Below are positions 1 through 8,216 of a stretch of DNA of 64,000 nucleotides, piece after piece. Every line of letters starts with the position of its first letter. Positions within the stretch are counted from its first letter, which is position 1. The position numbers were made by a program, and so were the translations under genes. A model generated the notes under the pieces. It saw nothing but the letters and a program-made list of their open reading frames with translations. It was not told the origin of the DNA and made no database searches. This DNA is from Hyphomicrobium album (GTDB taxonomy: Bacteria > Pseudomonadota > Alphaproteobacteria > Rhizobiales > Hyphomicrobiaceae): contig NZ_WMBQ01000001.1 of NCBI RefSeq assembly GCF_009708035.1, positions 2,485,501-2,549,500 of the forward strand, read 5' to 3'.

Positions 1-174
1 GCCGGAACGCCGCGTGATCGCTCGCCGCCTTCGGACAAATTCCCTTCGCGGGCCGTGACCAGAAATCGCAATTTATTGTCCCGTTGGCGGAATGCAGCCA
101 TGCGGGCGATTGCGTATCCAGGCTCCGACGCTGACGGCGGGATGGGCCGCCGGCACGTTCGAGGGGACCGAAAC

Positions 175-867
175 ATGGATTCAATCAGCAGCGGCGCGGT
201 CGCGGAGGTTCTTCAGCGCCTCCATCAGGAAGCGGAAGCGACCGACGCGCCGCTGATGCAGACCCACATGAGCGAGGGGACCAATCTCGACGATGTGATC
301 GGCCAGTTCATCGAAGCAGAGACCAAGGATTTGAAAGCGGTCTATGAGGGCCTCGCCGGCAATTTCCTGGCGGTTTCGCCGGAGTTCGGGCGATTCCTCT
401 ACATGTGCGCCCGCAGCTGCCGAGCCAAGCGCATTGTCGAGTTCGGCTCCTCGATGGGAATTTCCGCCATCTACCTGGCGGCTGCGTTGCGCGACATGGG
501 CGGTGGGCGCCTGATCGGGACCGAGCTCGAGCCTAGCAAGGCCGAGCGGGCACAGGCGAACGTCGCCGCCGCCGAGCTGGCCGATCTGGTCGAGATCCGT
601 GTCGGCGATGCGCGGGAAACGCTCCAACCCGGCGTCGGCGGCGACATCGACATGGTGATGCTCGACGGCGCCTTCACCCTCTACCTTCCCATCCTCAAGC
701 TGCTCGAGCCGCACCTGAGGCCCGGCGCGGTGATCATCGGCGAGAACGCGTTCGAGCAAGCGTGCGGCTACATCGAGTACGTGCGCGATCCGCAAAACGG
801 GTATCTCTCGCTGCCACTGCCGTTCAATCCCAGCCGCGGCAACGAACTCACGGTGAGGACCAAGTGA
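175..867 (+). CDS. Class I SAM-dependent O-methyltransferase
   Basis: This enzyme probably moves a methyl group from S-adenosylmethionine to a hydroxyl of a small molecule; the acceptor cannot be told from sequence. The 230-residue product has the glycine-rich SAM loop VEFGSSMGIS (residues 88-97), an acidic strand end (GTELE) after it and an MLDGAF strand near residue 158, as in the catechol/caffeoyl O-methyltransferase families. An upstream ATG would add 40 residues without family character, whereas the ATG at 175 has GAGGGG eight bases before it. Its stop overlaps the start of the next gene by four bases, so the two are probably cotranscribed and translationally coupled. Confidence 0.82.
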   Translation: MDSISSGAVAEVLQRLHQEAEATDAPLMQTHMSEGTNLDDVIGQFIEAETKDLKAVYEGLAGNFLAVSPEFGRFLYMCARSCRAKRIVEFGSSMGISAIYLAAALRDMGGGRLIGTELEPSKAERAQANVAAAELADLVEIRVGDARETLQPGVGGDIDMVMLDGAFTLYLPILKLLEPHLRPGAVIIGENAFEQACGYIEYVRDPQNGYLSLPLPFNPSRGNELTVRTK

Positions 868-1598
868 CCGGCGCGGCGGCGCCGCCTCCGCCGGGTCGAT
901 TGACGCTGACGTTGCTGCGATGGTTCATGCGTCCGGCGCGCGTTGCCGCAGTCGAGACGCTCTCGCCCCGCTTCCGGCTGGTCGATCTGGAAGGGGAAGC
1001 GCTGAGGCACATCGCTTGGACGCCTGGCCAAAAGGTCCAGATATCGATGGGCTCGGGCCTTAGCGCGCGGACCTACACGCCGATGTCGTGGGACGCCGAC
1101 AGCGGCAGGATGCGACTGCTCACCTTCGCGCATGGCGAGGGTCCCGGCAGCCGATGGGCAAGCGATCTGCGCGAAGGCGACACGTGCCAGTTCTTCGGTC
1201 CGCGCCGCTCTCTCGATCTATCGGGCCCCACTTTGGCCAGCCTTGAATCACCGGTGGTCCTGTTCGGCGATGAGACCTCGTTCGGCCTGGCGGCGGCGAT
1301 GGGTGCCGATCCGATCCATGTGTTCGAGGTCTCGGATGTCTCCGAGTCGCGGCCGGTGCTGGAGGAGATCGGTCTCGGCCAAGCGACGCTGATCGAGCGC
1401 AGCGCCGATGACGCCCATCTCGCCGCGGCCGAAGCACAGGTATTGCGCTTTGCCGCAAGCGGCGGCGTGCATTTCGTTCTTACAGGCAAGGCATCGTCGA
1501 TCCAGCGCGTGAACCGGGCCCTGCGAGCAGCCGGCGTCGTAGCATCGCGGGTGAAGACCAAGGCCTATTGGGCGCCGGGCAAAGTCGGTTTGGACTAG
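864..1598 (+). CDS. Siderophore-interacting FAD-binding protein (ferric reductase-like)
   Basis: The product is likely a cytoplasmic flavoprotein of the siderophore-interacting (SIP/ViuB) family, which reduces ferric siderophores to free iron using NAD(P)H. The 244-residue sequence has the flavin-binding RTYTPMSW motif in the N-terminal barrel and a GDETSFG motif opening the nucleotide-binding half. I chose the GTG at 864, which overlaps the TGA of the methyltransferase gene (GTGA) and has GAGGAC upstream; the longer reading from 762 lies inside that gene. No siderophore transporter or synthesis gene is visible nearby, so the iron role is inferred from family only. Confidence 0.82.
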   Translation: MTGAAAPPPPGRLTLTLLRWFMRPARVAAVETLSPRFRLVDLEGEALRHIAWTPGQKVQISMGSGLSARTYTPMSWDADSGRMRLLTFAHGEGPGSRWASDLREGDTCQFFGPRRSLDLSGPTLASLESPVVLFGDETSFGLAAAMGADPIHVFEVSDVSESRPVLEEIGLGQATLIERSADDAHLAAAEAQVLRFAASGGVHFVLTGKASSIQRVNRALRAAGVVASRVKTKAYWAPGKVGLD

Positions 1599-1629
1599 AG
1601 CGTCGATGTCCCGGTAGAATTTGCGAGGT

Positions 1630-2361
1630 TCAGGTGGTCGCGGCGAGCAGGGCCAGGGCGGCTTTCGGGTCGATCCGGCCGTCGTAAAGCGCCCGGCCGG
1701 TGATCGCCCCTTCGAGCATCGCATACTCGGGCTGCAGCAAGGCTTTGACGTCGTCGATGGAGGCGAGCCCGCCCGAGGCAATGACGGGGATTTTCGTCGC
1801 CCGCGCCAGCTTGGCGGTGGCCTCGAGGTTGAGGCCCTTCAAGATACCGTCGCGCTCGATGTCGGTGTAGATGATGGCGGCGACGCCGGCGTCCTCGAAG
1901 CGCTTGGCCAGCTCCTCGCCGGTGAGCTCGGACGTCTCCGCCCAGCCTTCGACCGCCACCTTGCCGCCCTTGGCGTCGATGCCGACGGCGATGCGGCCCG
2001 GATATTCGACGCAGGCACGGAGCACCAGCTCGGGATCGCGCACGGCGGCGGTGCCGAGAATGACGCGATCGATGCCCGTGTCGATCCACTTCTCGATCGT
2101 CTCCATGTCGCGGATGCCGCCACCGAGCTGGGCGGGGATGTCGATCGCCTTGAGGATGGAATCGACCGCGTCCTGGTTGACCGGCTCGCCGGCGAAGGCG
2201 CCGTTCAAGTCGACGATGTGCAGGTACGTGAAGCCCTGATCCTGGAAAGCGCGTGCCTGGGCGCCCGGGTCGTCGCTGAAGACCGTCGCCTGGTTCATGT
2301 CGCCGAGCTTGAGGCGCACGCATTTCCCGTCTTTGAGATCGATGGCGGGGAAAAGAATCAC
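1630..2361 (-). CDS. hisA: HisA, phosphoribosylformimino-AICAR phosphate isomerase
   Basis: HisA opens the ribose ring of ProFAR in the fourth step of histidine biosynthesis, in the cytoplasm. The 243-residue (beta/alpha)8 barrel begins with the family signature [16 protein letters not shown], which carries the first catalytic Asp, and has a DLNGAF phosphate-binding strand and an ASGG loop near the end. I place the start at the GTG at 2361, because homologues begin exactly there and GAGG lies six bases upstream; the ATG at 2430 would add 23 atypical residues. In relatives hisA directly follows hisH. Here 5.9 kb of unrelated genes lie between them, so it probably needs its own promoter. Confidence 0.95.
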   Translation of the reverse strand: MILFPAIDLKDGKCVRLKLGDMNQATVFSDDPGAQARAFQDQGFTYLHIVDLNGAFAGEPVNQDAVDSILKAIDIPAQLGGGIRDMETIEKWIDTGIDRVILGTAAVRDPELVLRACVEYPGRIAVGIDAKGGKVAVEGWAETSELTGEELAKRFEDAGVAAIIYTDIERDGILKGLNLEATAKLARATKIPVIASGGLASIDDVKALLQPEYAMLEGAITGRALYDGRIDPKAALALLAATT

Positions 2362-2516
2362 GGCGGGCCTCGCGTGGCGGTTGAGCGGCTGCGTGGATGC
2401 GAAGTCGCGCTCCGCTTGAACCGCAGCCATGAGTTCGCTGTTATTGTCGGCGATAGAGGTTGAGCGGCTCTATAAGTCAAGGCCGCGCGCAACAGCGGAG
2501 CACCCGCGTACCGACG

Positions 2517-2825
2517 ATGGCCGTAGCGTTCCTGCAGACCGTACCCGCCGCGCTTGCGCGCCGTCCGCTCACCGAGGCGGACGCGGTCGACATCTGGATC
2601 GCTCGCTGGCTGCGCATCCGCCGCAAGGATCTCGTCAACCGCTACGGCTGCGACCCGCGCCGCCTGTACGAGATCTGGGGCGAGGAGCGGTTCGCGGGGG
2701 CCAGGAAGAAGGCGCTGGAGCTGTTCGCGGCCCGCTATCCGGGGCTCATCGACCGGGTCGATTTCGGACCCCACGCGCGCCACGTTCGCGCCCCCCATCC
2801 CGACCAGCTGGCGATGTTCGAATAG
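2517..2825 (+). CDS. Small protein of unknown function, possible DNA-binding helix bundle
   Basis: I do not recognise this 102-residue protein as a characterised family. It is rich in Arg, Ala and Leu, predicted helical, and has a run (RRKDLVNRYGCDPRRLYEIW) that reads like a recognition-helix region. It is divergent from hisA with about 150 bases between. The ATG at 2517 is preferred, although no clear ribosome binding site precedes it; a TTG at 2460 directly after AGAGG is possible. It lies within the segment that separates hisA from hisH and may have arrived with that insertion. A small transcriptional regulator is a guess only. Confidence 0.55.
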   Translation: MAVAFLQTVPAALARRPLTEADAVDIWIARWLRIRRKDLVNRYGCDPRRLYEIWGEERFAGARKKALELFAARYPGLIDRVDFGPHARHVRAPHPDQLAMFE

Positions 2826-2999
2826 TTGCTGCTGCGCCGGGCCACGGCCAGGAACAGCCAGGAACAAGATGAGAACAAACGCTGGACAGACCCGCTGATT
2901 CGTGCGATGTTCTCCCTACGTTCCAGCCGCAAATGCAGCGCAATCCGGAGCTAGTTTCGCGTCTCCCCCCGTGAAGCCACAGCCAGGAGAAATCCCGCC

Positions 3000-3362
3000 A
3001 TGCGCACCCTCATCATTTCCTACGACCTGGCCCAGCCACACCGTAACAAGCACGTCCTCGCGCATCACATCATGGCCATCGGCAATTCTTGGGCGCGCCC
3101 GCTCGAGCAGACCTGGTACGTGCGCACCGACGCGACGGAGGAAGAGATCGAGGCGCAGCTGCGCGGCGCACTCGATCCCGATGACGGCCTGCTCATCCAG
3201 GCGACCCGCGACGAGGCGGTGCTGACCAACACGGCGCTGCGCTGGTTCCGCCAGCGGCGCGCCGGCGTCGATATGGGCGGCGATTCCAACGTCCTCGCCT
3301 TCCCGATGCCGAAGCCCTTTATCGACGACCAGCAGGAGCTGCCACTCGCCGAAGCGTGCTGA
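3000..3362 (+). CDS. Cas2/SinR-like ferredoxin-fold protein, no CRISPR context
   Basis: The 120-residue protein begins with a hydrophobic strand and acidic turn (RTLIISYDLA) and has a second strand pattern ending in TWYVRTD and a third near GLLIQATRD. This is the order of strands seen in Cas2 and the phage-linked SinR-like proteins, so a ferredoxin-like fold with possible nucleic-acid binding is inferred. AGGAGAAA stands nine bases before the ATG. No cas1, no repeat array and no other cas gene are visible in the window, so a spacer-acquisition role is unlikely. A strong intrinsic terminator follows it. Confidence 0.6.
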   Translation: MRTLIISYDLAQPHRNKHVLAHHIMAIGNSWARPLEQTWYVRTDATEEEIEAQLRGALDPDDGLLIQATRDEAVLTNTALRWFRQRRAGVDMGGDSNVLAFPMPKPFIDDQQELPLAEAC

Positions 3363-3408
3363 GTTCTCTCTCCCTCCGGTAATGCGTGAAGCGTTTGCGT
3401 AAGAGTTC

Positions 3409-3446
3409 GGGGCCCGGTCCGCAGCCGGGCCCCGTTTTGTTTTTTG
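3409..3446 (+). terminator. Intrinsic terminator after the Cas2-like gene
   Basis: A perfect nine-pair stem (GGGGCCCGG with CCGGGCCCC) closes a seven-base loop and is followed directly by a run of ten T in twelve bases. It lies 47 bases after the Cas2-like stop codon and shields the next gene from read-through. Confidence 0.9.
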
Positions 3447-3564
3447 GGCGGCGACCGGGCTGCATGGCTGCTTGCCGAGCCTGGCGGGAACGAGCCTGCT
3501 CAAAAATTTGCCACCATTGTCTCGCAAGTCGGAAAATCGGTCTTGGCGAATCGGCCCGCGTCAC

Positions 3565-4548
3565 ATGCCACGGGAGACGCTTCCGCTGCTTGCAACAGGC
3601 TCGCATTTGATCACGGGTTGGCGGGTTGGGTTGCCGGCTTTAGTCGGCGCCGCGACCTTCATCGTCAGCGCCATGGCCGTGCCGACGGCGGATGCCAAAT
3701 CTCCCGGCAGCCGCTACTGCTTCCACGGTTATTGTCACCGCGTCGGCTCGCTGGCGCAGACCGATACGCTCGTGGGCTGGCGCGGCTACGTGCAGGCTTC
3801 CTACTACGACAGCTGTCATCGTGACCGGTTGAATCCCTGCGGGCTGACGAGCTCGGGCGCCGTCTTCCGCGCCGATCTCCCCGACAACGCCGCGAGCCCG
3901 CTGCTGCCGGACGGCACCGTCATTCTCGCCTACAATCCGAAAACCGGCGACGCCTCCGTGCTGCGCGTCACCAACGCCGGCCCGTATAGCGGAGAGCGCA
4001 AGCTCGACGTATCGCGCGCCGCTGCAGATAAGCTCGGCTTCCGCAAGCAGGGCGTTGCCGGGCTGGTCATCAGCGTCCTGCAATCGCCGACCAAGGCCGA
4101 GGCGAGCTACGCAAGAAGGCGCGTGTACCCACTCGTTCCGGGCTACCTCGGCAAGTTCGCGACCGTCGATGCTGCGATCGAGACGGCCGAGGTTCGCTTT
4201 GACCTGCGCGAGGGTGAGGAGCTTGTCGACGACACGGCGGGGACGGCGGAAGTTGCGGCGCTGGAGAATGAACTGGTGCCGCGGCCGCAGCTCGCGGTGT
4301 CGCCATCGCTCGCAAGCGAGCTCGTGATATTGCGCGCGCCCCCGCGGCCGGCGAGCCCCGGCCCGCGGCTCGTGCAGGGCCCGCGTCTCGCCAGTCGGGA
4401 AGTGCAGCTTGTAGAGGGACCGCGGCTCGTGAGCCGGGCCGACTTCATGGCCCAGCAGTCACCGGCAGAAGCCGACGCACCGACAGACTTCACGTCACGT
4501 CTGCTGCGGTATCTGCTGCCGGCAAGTGCACCGGCCGCCGGCAACTAG
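3565..4548 (+). CDS. RlpA-like double-psi beta-barrel protein, exported
   Basis: This 327-residue protein has a hydrophobic export segment (about residues 14-38, ending near TADAKS), a region with paired Cys residues, and an RlpA-type double-psi barrel from ASYYDS to the DVSRAAADKLGF strand. RlpA-family proteins bind or cleave denuded peptidoglycan at the septum or cell envelope. The last 120 residues are Pro/Ala/Arg-rich with repeated GPRL units and look disordered. It lacks an obvious SPOR domain. The ATG at 3565 is favoured because a signal peptide follows, but no good ribosome binding site is seen and a TTG at 3472 is open upstream. Confidence 0.7.
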   Translation: MPRETLPLLATGSHLITGWRVGLPALVGAATFIVSAMAVPTADAKSPGSRYCFHGYCHRVGSLAQTDTLVGWRGYVQASYYDSCHRDRLNPCGLTSSGAVFRADLPDNAASPLLPDGTVILAYNPKTGDASVLRVTNAGPYSGERKLDVSRAAADKLGFRKQGVAGLVISVLQSPTKAEASYARRRVYPLVPGYLGKFATVDAAIETAEVRFDLREGEELVDDTAGTAEVAALENELVPRPQLAVSPSLASELVILRAPPRPASPGPRLVQGPRLASREVQLVEGPRLVSRADFMAQQSPAEADAPTDFTSRLLRYLLPASAPAAGN

Positions 4549-4566
4549 TCCGCGAGGGAGCACGTC

Positions 4567-5184
4567 CTACCCGCCCGCTCGCGCCCGTGCGAGCTCCGCT
4601 TCGAGCGTAGCGATGCGCTCCTGAAGCGCCAGCACCGCCGCCTGCACGTCTTCGACGGCGACAAGCTGAGGGATGTGCTGCGGGCAGTTGCGGTCCCAGG
4701 CCTCGATCTCGAACAAGATGACGCGTTCCGCAACGCCGCTGCCTTGCGATGGACGCAACCGCGCCAGCAGTTCGTCATCGCCCTCGACCACCCGGGCACG
4801 ACCCCAGATCTTCACCCGGCGACGCCGTGCGTAATCCATGATGAAAATGAAGGCGCGCGGGTTCTCGGCGAGATTGCCCGTCGTGATGTATTGCCGGTTT
4901 CCCGAAAGATCCGCGAAAGCGAGCGTCCGCTCGTCCAACACCCGGAGAAAACCAGGCGGTCCGCCGCGATGCTGAATGTAAGGCTGACCTTCGGCGCTCG
5001 CGGTGCCGAGATAGAACGAGCGCGCGGCGCCGATCTGCGCGGCAAGGTCGGGCGTAACTGCGCTTGCCCAGCCCTTCGCCTGCTCCATGCGTGCATACTG
5101 AGCGCGTGAGCCGTTCCGCTCTTGCGCGGCTTTCACCGACGGCGTGAATGCAATGTCGGAAACGGGTTGCGCCACGATCGCCAC
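4567..5184 (-). CDS. Pyridoxamine 5'-phosphate oxidase-family flavin-binding protein
   Basis: The 205-residue product matches the PPOX split-barrel fold: FYLGTASAEGQPYIQHRGG leads into the strand LAFADLSGNRQYITTGNL, the usual FMN/F420 contact region. Such proteins act as FMN-dependent oxidoreductases on varied substrates, and the substrate is not predictable here. A C-terminal coiled coil (about residues 175-205) is appended. It is convergent with the RlpA-like gene and lies 33 bases downstream of the GST gene on the same strand, so the two may be cotranscribed in a redox or detoxification unit under the divergent LysR regulator. Confidence 0.8.
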   Translation of the reverse strand: MAIVAQPVSDIAFTPSVKAAQERNGSRAQYARMEQAKGWASAVTPDLAAQIGAARSFYLGTASAEGQPYIQHRGGPPGFLRVLDERTLAFADLSGNRQYITTGNLAENPRAFIFIMDYARRRRVKIWGRARVVEGDDELLARLRPSQGSGVAERVILFEIEAWDRNCPQHIPQLVAVEDVQAAVLALQERIATLEAELARARAGG

Positions 5185-5217
5185 TCCTGTTCGAGATGAG
5201 AGTCGCCGGCAGCGGCG

Positions 5218-5817
5218 TCAAATCCCGGGCATGCCGACGAAGCCCGGCAGCGCCTTCACACGCTGGACCCAGGCAGCGACCGCCGGATAGTCATCGGCCG
5301 AGACGCCGCCTTCGTGACTGAGCGCGACATACGGCATGCACGCGATGTCCGCGATCGTCACGCGGTCGAGCGCCAGCCAGGTGGCGCGGGCCAGGTGGTT
5401 CTCCATGAGCCCGAGAACGTGCGCCGTGTTGCTGCGGGCGCGTTGAATATCGAGCTTGTAGCCGAACTTGTCGTGCAACCGCGCGTCATTGGGCCCCCGT
5501 GCGATCTCGTTCTCGGCCACCATCAGCCACGCCGTTACAAGCGCGAGCCCCGCAGCATCCGTCGGCAGCCAGCTTTCGCCGCCCCACTTCCGCGCCATGT
5601 AGACGAGGATCGCCTGGCTGTCGCGCAGCGCCAGGCCGTCGTCCTCGAAGGTCGGAAGCTCGCCGAAGGCATTGAGGTCGACGAGCGGCGGCTTCTTGTG
5701 CGCGCCGCCGAGAAAATCCACCGGGACGATATCGAGCGGCACGCCGAGCAGCGCTGCCAACAGCCGCACTTTGTAGCAATTCCCGGATAGCTCGAGGTCA
5801 TAGAGCTTGGCGGCCAT
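5218..5817 (-). CDS. Glutathione S-transferase
   Basis: This cytosolic enzyme is expected to conjugate glutathione to electrophiles. The 199-residue protein has the thioredoxin-like N-terminal domain with the cis-proline strand ELPTFEDDG and the glutathione gamma-glutamyl contact DSQAILVYMA (about residues 67-76), then an all-helical domain. The N-terminal LSGNCYKVRLL places Ser, Asn and Cys where the catalytic residue sits in beta-like classes. It is transcribed away from a LysR gene 108 bases upstream, a standard arrangement for regulator and target. Glutathione itself would be supplied by gshB near 54.4 kb. Confidence 0.9.
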   Translation of the reverse strand: MAAKLYDLELSGNCYKVRLLAALLGVPLDIVPVDFLGGAHKKPPLVDLNAFGELPTFEDDGLALRDSQAILVYMARKWGGESWLPTDAAGLALVTAWLMVAENEIARGPNDARLHDKFGYKLDIQRARSNTAHVLGLMENHLARATWLALDRVTIADIACMPYVALSHEGGVSADDYPAVAAWVQRVKALPGFVGMPGI

Positions 5818-5835
5818 GTCGCGTTCCTGAATTGA

Positions 5836-5857
5836 GTTGTCCCCGGGGACCTAACTG
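5836..5857. promoter_or_regulatory. Palindrome between GST and LysR genes
   Basis: The 108-base divergent region holds a perfect 12-base palindrome, GTCCCCGGGGAC (5839-5850), within a longer imperfect dyad bounded by AGTT and AACT. Position and symmetry suit a LysR-type operator controlling both genes, but binding is only inferred. Confidence 0.4.
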
Positions 5858-5925
5858 GCGCTTCGGCGATTGATGCGCTAGTCAGGAATAGCGGGAAAGA
5901 TCTTTGCGAAAAATGGAAGAATAAT

Positions 5926-6837
5926 ATGGACCACTTCCGCGCCATGAAGGCGTTCATCGCGGTAGCTGACGCAGGCAGCCTGTCGGCGGCGGCACGCCGT
6001 ATGGGCGCACCGCTGGCCAATATCAGCCGGCTGCTTGCGCAGCTGGAAGGGCAGCTCGACTGCGTACTCATCGAGCGAACCACGCGCCGGATGGCGCTCA
6101 CAGCGGCAGGACGCGACTACCTGGATGCTTGCCGCCACGTGATCGAAACGCTCGAGGCGTCGGAGGGCCGGATAGCGGGTCAGTCCGAGGAACTTGCCGG
6201 GACTATCGCGATCACCGCGCCCGTCAGCTTCGGGCGCCTGCAAATTGTGCCGCTTGTCGCCGAATTTCTTTCGACCCACCCTCGCCTCGACGCGCGACTG
6301 CTGCTGTCCGATCGCAACATCGATCTTGTCGAGGAAGACATCGACGTCGCGGTTCGCATCGGGGATCTGCGGGATTCGGGCCTCCTGGCGCAGCGCGTTG
6401 GATCATTGCGCCTCGTGGCCGGCGCAGCGCCGCGCTTGCTGAAGGGCCGCGCCATCCCCTCCTCGCCGTCCGATCTCGCGGATCGGCCATGCATCACCTT
6501 CAGCGGTCTCATGCAGGGCGGCTCTCGCTGGGTGTTCAAGAGCAAACGCCACGGCCGCAAGGCCGTACGCGTTCATCCCCGCCTCAACGTCAATACGGCC
6601 GAGGCGGCCGTCGACGCTGCGATCTCCGGCGTCGGCGTCGTGCGCGTGCTGTCGTATCAGGCCGAGGCGGCGATCCGGGCCGGACAACTTGTGCCGCTTC
6701 TGCAGCAGTTCGAGGACACTGCCATTCCGATCAATCTCGTTTACCGGGCCACGCGCTCGGATACGCCGCGCGTGAAACGCTTCGTCGAATTCGCCGCCGC
6801 GCGTCTTCGCCAGCACCACCAGTCTCGAGCAAGGTAG
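5926..6837 (+). CDS. LysR-family transcriptional regulator
   Basis: The 303-residue protein has the LysR layout: a winged helix-turn-helix at residues 1-60 (AFIAVADAGSLSAAARRMG) and a periplasmic-binding-like effector domain from about residue 90, with typical AVRIGDL and INTAEAA-like regions. It resembles the single-domain subgroup that begins MDxFRAMxxFxAVADAGS, often autoregulated and acting on a divergent oxidoreductase or transferase gene. Here that target is the GST gene, probably with the PPOX-like gene behind it. The effector ligand is unknown. A duplicated fragment of hisH begins just after its stop codon. Confidence 0.92.
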   Translation: MDHFRAMKAFIAVADAGSLSAAARRMGAPLANISRLLAQLEGQLDCVLIERTTRRMALTAAGRDYLDACRHVIETLEASEGRIAGQSEELAGTIAITAPVSFGRLQIVPLVAEFLSTHPRLDARLLLSDRNIDLVEEDIDVAVRIGDLRDSGLLAQRVGSLRLVAGAAPRLLKGRAIPSSPSDLADRPCITFSGLMQGGSRWVFKSKRHGRKAVRVHPRLNVNTAEAAVDAAISGVGVVRVLSYQAEAAIRAGQLVPLLQQFEDTAIPINLVYRATRSDTPRVKRFVEFAAARLRQHHQSRAR

Positions 6838-6845
6838 GAGATGAG

Positions 6846-6923
6846 CTAAGGCCGCCAGTTGAGGAAGTTGGCGATCAGCTTCAGGCCGAGGGTCTGGCTC
6901 TTCTCGGGGTGGAACTGCGTGCC
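6846..6923 (-). pseudogene. Duplicated 3' end of hisH
   Basis: Bases 6850-6923 match the 3' end of hisH at 8221-8294 with two mismatches. Read on the minus strand the fragment encodes the last 25 HisH residues, [10 protein letters not shown] to NFLNWRP, with only synonymous changes and then TAG instead of the TGA of hisH. Homology stops abruptly at 6924, where the reading frame becomes unrelated. It is therefore a gene fragment, probably the displaced original end of hisH or the scar of an integration or recombination event. Confidence 0.85.
6850..6923. repeat. Direct repeat, left copy (hisH 3' end)
   Basis: This copy of about 74 bases is the partner of 8221-8294, in the same orientation and offset by 1371 bases. 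The two copies flank two small membrane-protein genes. Confidence 0.9.
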
Positions 6924-7391
6924 CCCACGGACCTAAGGAGAGCTAGTCCTCGCGACGGACGGGAAGCTTTCGCCGCGATCTTGGGCGCGGTGTACGTCGT
7001 GGCGCGGGGCGCCAAGCAGAACATCGCAGACGAAGTTTCGGCCGGTGACTGGCGTTGACGCTGTTTCCCGCGCGGTGATCGGGCAACAGTTGAGCGCCAC
7101 GGAATCGCCGCGAGCCATTTCAGAAGTTAAGAAGTTCTGGCGGGAGACGCGGGTCGCTTTGATGTCGTTGCTGCGCTCGGCTCGGGAAAAATCGCGCCCC
7201 GTCTCGGTGATACGCGGGGAAGTTCAATCCGCATATTCACCGACAAAAGCCGCGCGCCAGTCCAGAATGAAACGCCGATATTTTGTCGCTCAAATCCGCG
7301 CGGAATCGGTGTTGCCAAGGGAATCTTGCAGGCATATTGAAAGCGCGCGTCGGGGGTCGCGCTGCGGTTTTGTTTTGAGGTTTTCGCTCGC
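6924..7391. other. Non-coding stretch after the hisH fragment
   Basis: These 468 bases hold no gene I can support. Open frames here are short and lack a ribosome binding site or a recognisable family. Composition drifts toward higher A+T from about 7200 to 7390, just before the next gene, where its promoter would be expected. Confidence 0.4.
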
Positions 7392-7718
7392 ATGCCCACC
7401 ACGGAAGACAGAAGATCCCGCCGGCCAAATCCGACGCGTTACGACGAGGAGGAGCACGCGCTCCACATCAAGGTCGGGGAAGGACGGGGACCACCTTACA
7501 AGGTGTCGCTGGCCGACTTGGTGCCGCGCCCCGCGCCCAAGCCGCCGAAGAAGCCGCTCCTCATCAAGCACACCGCGCCGCCGCCTCCACCGGAGAGGCG
7601 CGGGCATTCGGCGTGGTGGTGGACGAGGGTGGTCGGGATTGTCGGCGCGGTGCTGATCGGCATGTGCCACGGCGTCGGCAGCCACATCTTTGAGATGCTG
7701 GTCGAGAACTGGCGCTAA
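7392..7718 (+). CDS. Small single-pass membrane protein, unknown function
   Basis: I do not recognise this 108-residue protein. It has a charged N-terminal half, a proline-rich linker (residues 50-70) with a PPPPP run, and one hydrophobic segment near residues 79-95 (VVGIVGAVLIGMCHGVG). The topology suggests a cytoplasmic basic domain tethered to the inner membrane. It lies 15 bases before a second membrane-protein gene on the same strand. Both sit between the two copies of the hisH 3' end, so they probably entered this locus together. Confidence 0.55.
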   Translation: MPTTEDRRSRRPNPTRYDEEEHALHIKVGEGRGPPYKVSLADLVPRPAPKPPKKPLLIKHTAPPPPPERRGHSAWWWTRVVGIVGAVLIGMCHGVGSHIFEMLVENWR

Positions 7719-7733
7719 CCTAGGTGGTGGATC

Positions 7734-8093
7734 GTGTGGAATAAGCGTCGGCTGCTGCTCTATCCATTGCTGGCGCTCATCGCGGGGTCGCTGGCGATGG
7801 TGTTCATCGGCGACCCGGCGCATTGGCTGAGCACGGCGGGCCTGCTGTTCGACATCGCGGGCCTCGTGCAGTTGGAGGTTAGCGGCGTCTTCGCGCGGAT
7901 CATCCGCGAGTACGGCGACGAGGAGAAGTGGCCGGGTGGGCCGCCCTCGCGCATCACCCGTGAGATCATCGACAACCCGGACACCCCCATCAGGACAGGC
8001 CTGCGCAACTGGCTGTTCTTCGAGGGTTCAACGGGACTGTGGTTCATCTTCATGGGACAGCTCCTGCAACTCGCCGCCGTCTGGGCCGCGTGA
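7734..8093 (+). CDS. Small membrane protein, unknown function
   Basis: The 119-residue product has an N-terminal pair of hydrophobic stretches (residues 8-25 and 33-52), a hydrophilic middle with a PPSRITREI run, and a hydrophobic C-terminus (about residues 96-118). This makes a likely two- or three-pass inner-membrane protein. No enzymatic motif is seen. Similar uncharacterised proteins occur in Hyphomicrobiales. It follows the preceding membrane-protein gene with 15 bases between, which suggests a two-gene unit. The frame is open and hydrophobically coherent, so it is probably a real gene, but its role is unknown. Confidence 0.6.
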   Translation: MWNKRRLLLYPLLALIAGSLAMVFIGDPAHWLSTAGLLFDIAGLVQLEVSGVFARIIREYGDEEKWPGGPPSRITREIIDNPDTPIRTGLRNWLFFEGSTGLWFIFMGQLLQLAAVWAA

Positions 8094-8216
8094 ATCCGGC
8101 CTGGGCCTGTTGAAAAGGCTCATTACATCAGTCAGCAGGCCGACAACCGACGAGCAATCATTGCGCTGCTTGGCGTTGTCTGCGCCACCGCGCTCTGAGC
8201 CGTTGTGCGGCGCCGA

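Noticed and set aside
1-174. End of a gene entering from the left edge
   Set aside because: No frame in the first 174 bases shows a recognisable protein end, and the ATG at 55 only extends the methyltransferase with atypical residues.
3000-3362. CRISPR-Cas locus suggested by the Cas2-like protein
   Set aside because: No cas1 or effector gene and no regularly spaced repeats of 24-40 bases with unique spacers were seen anywhere in the window.
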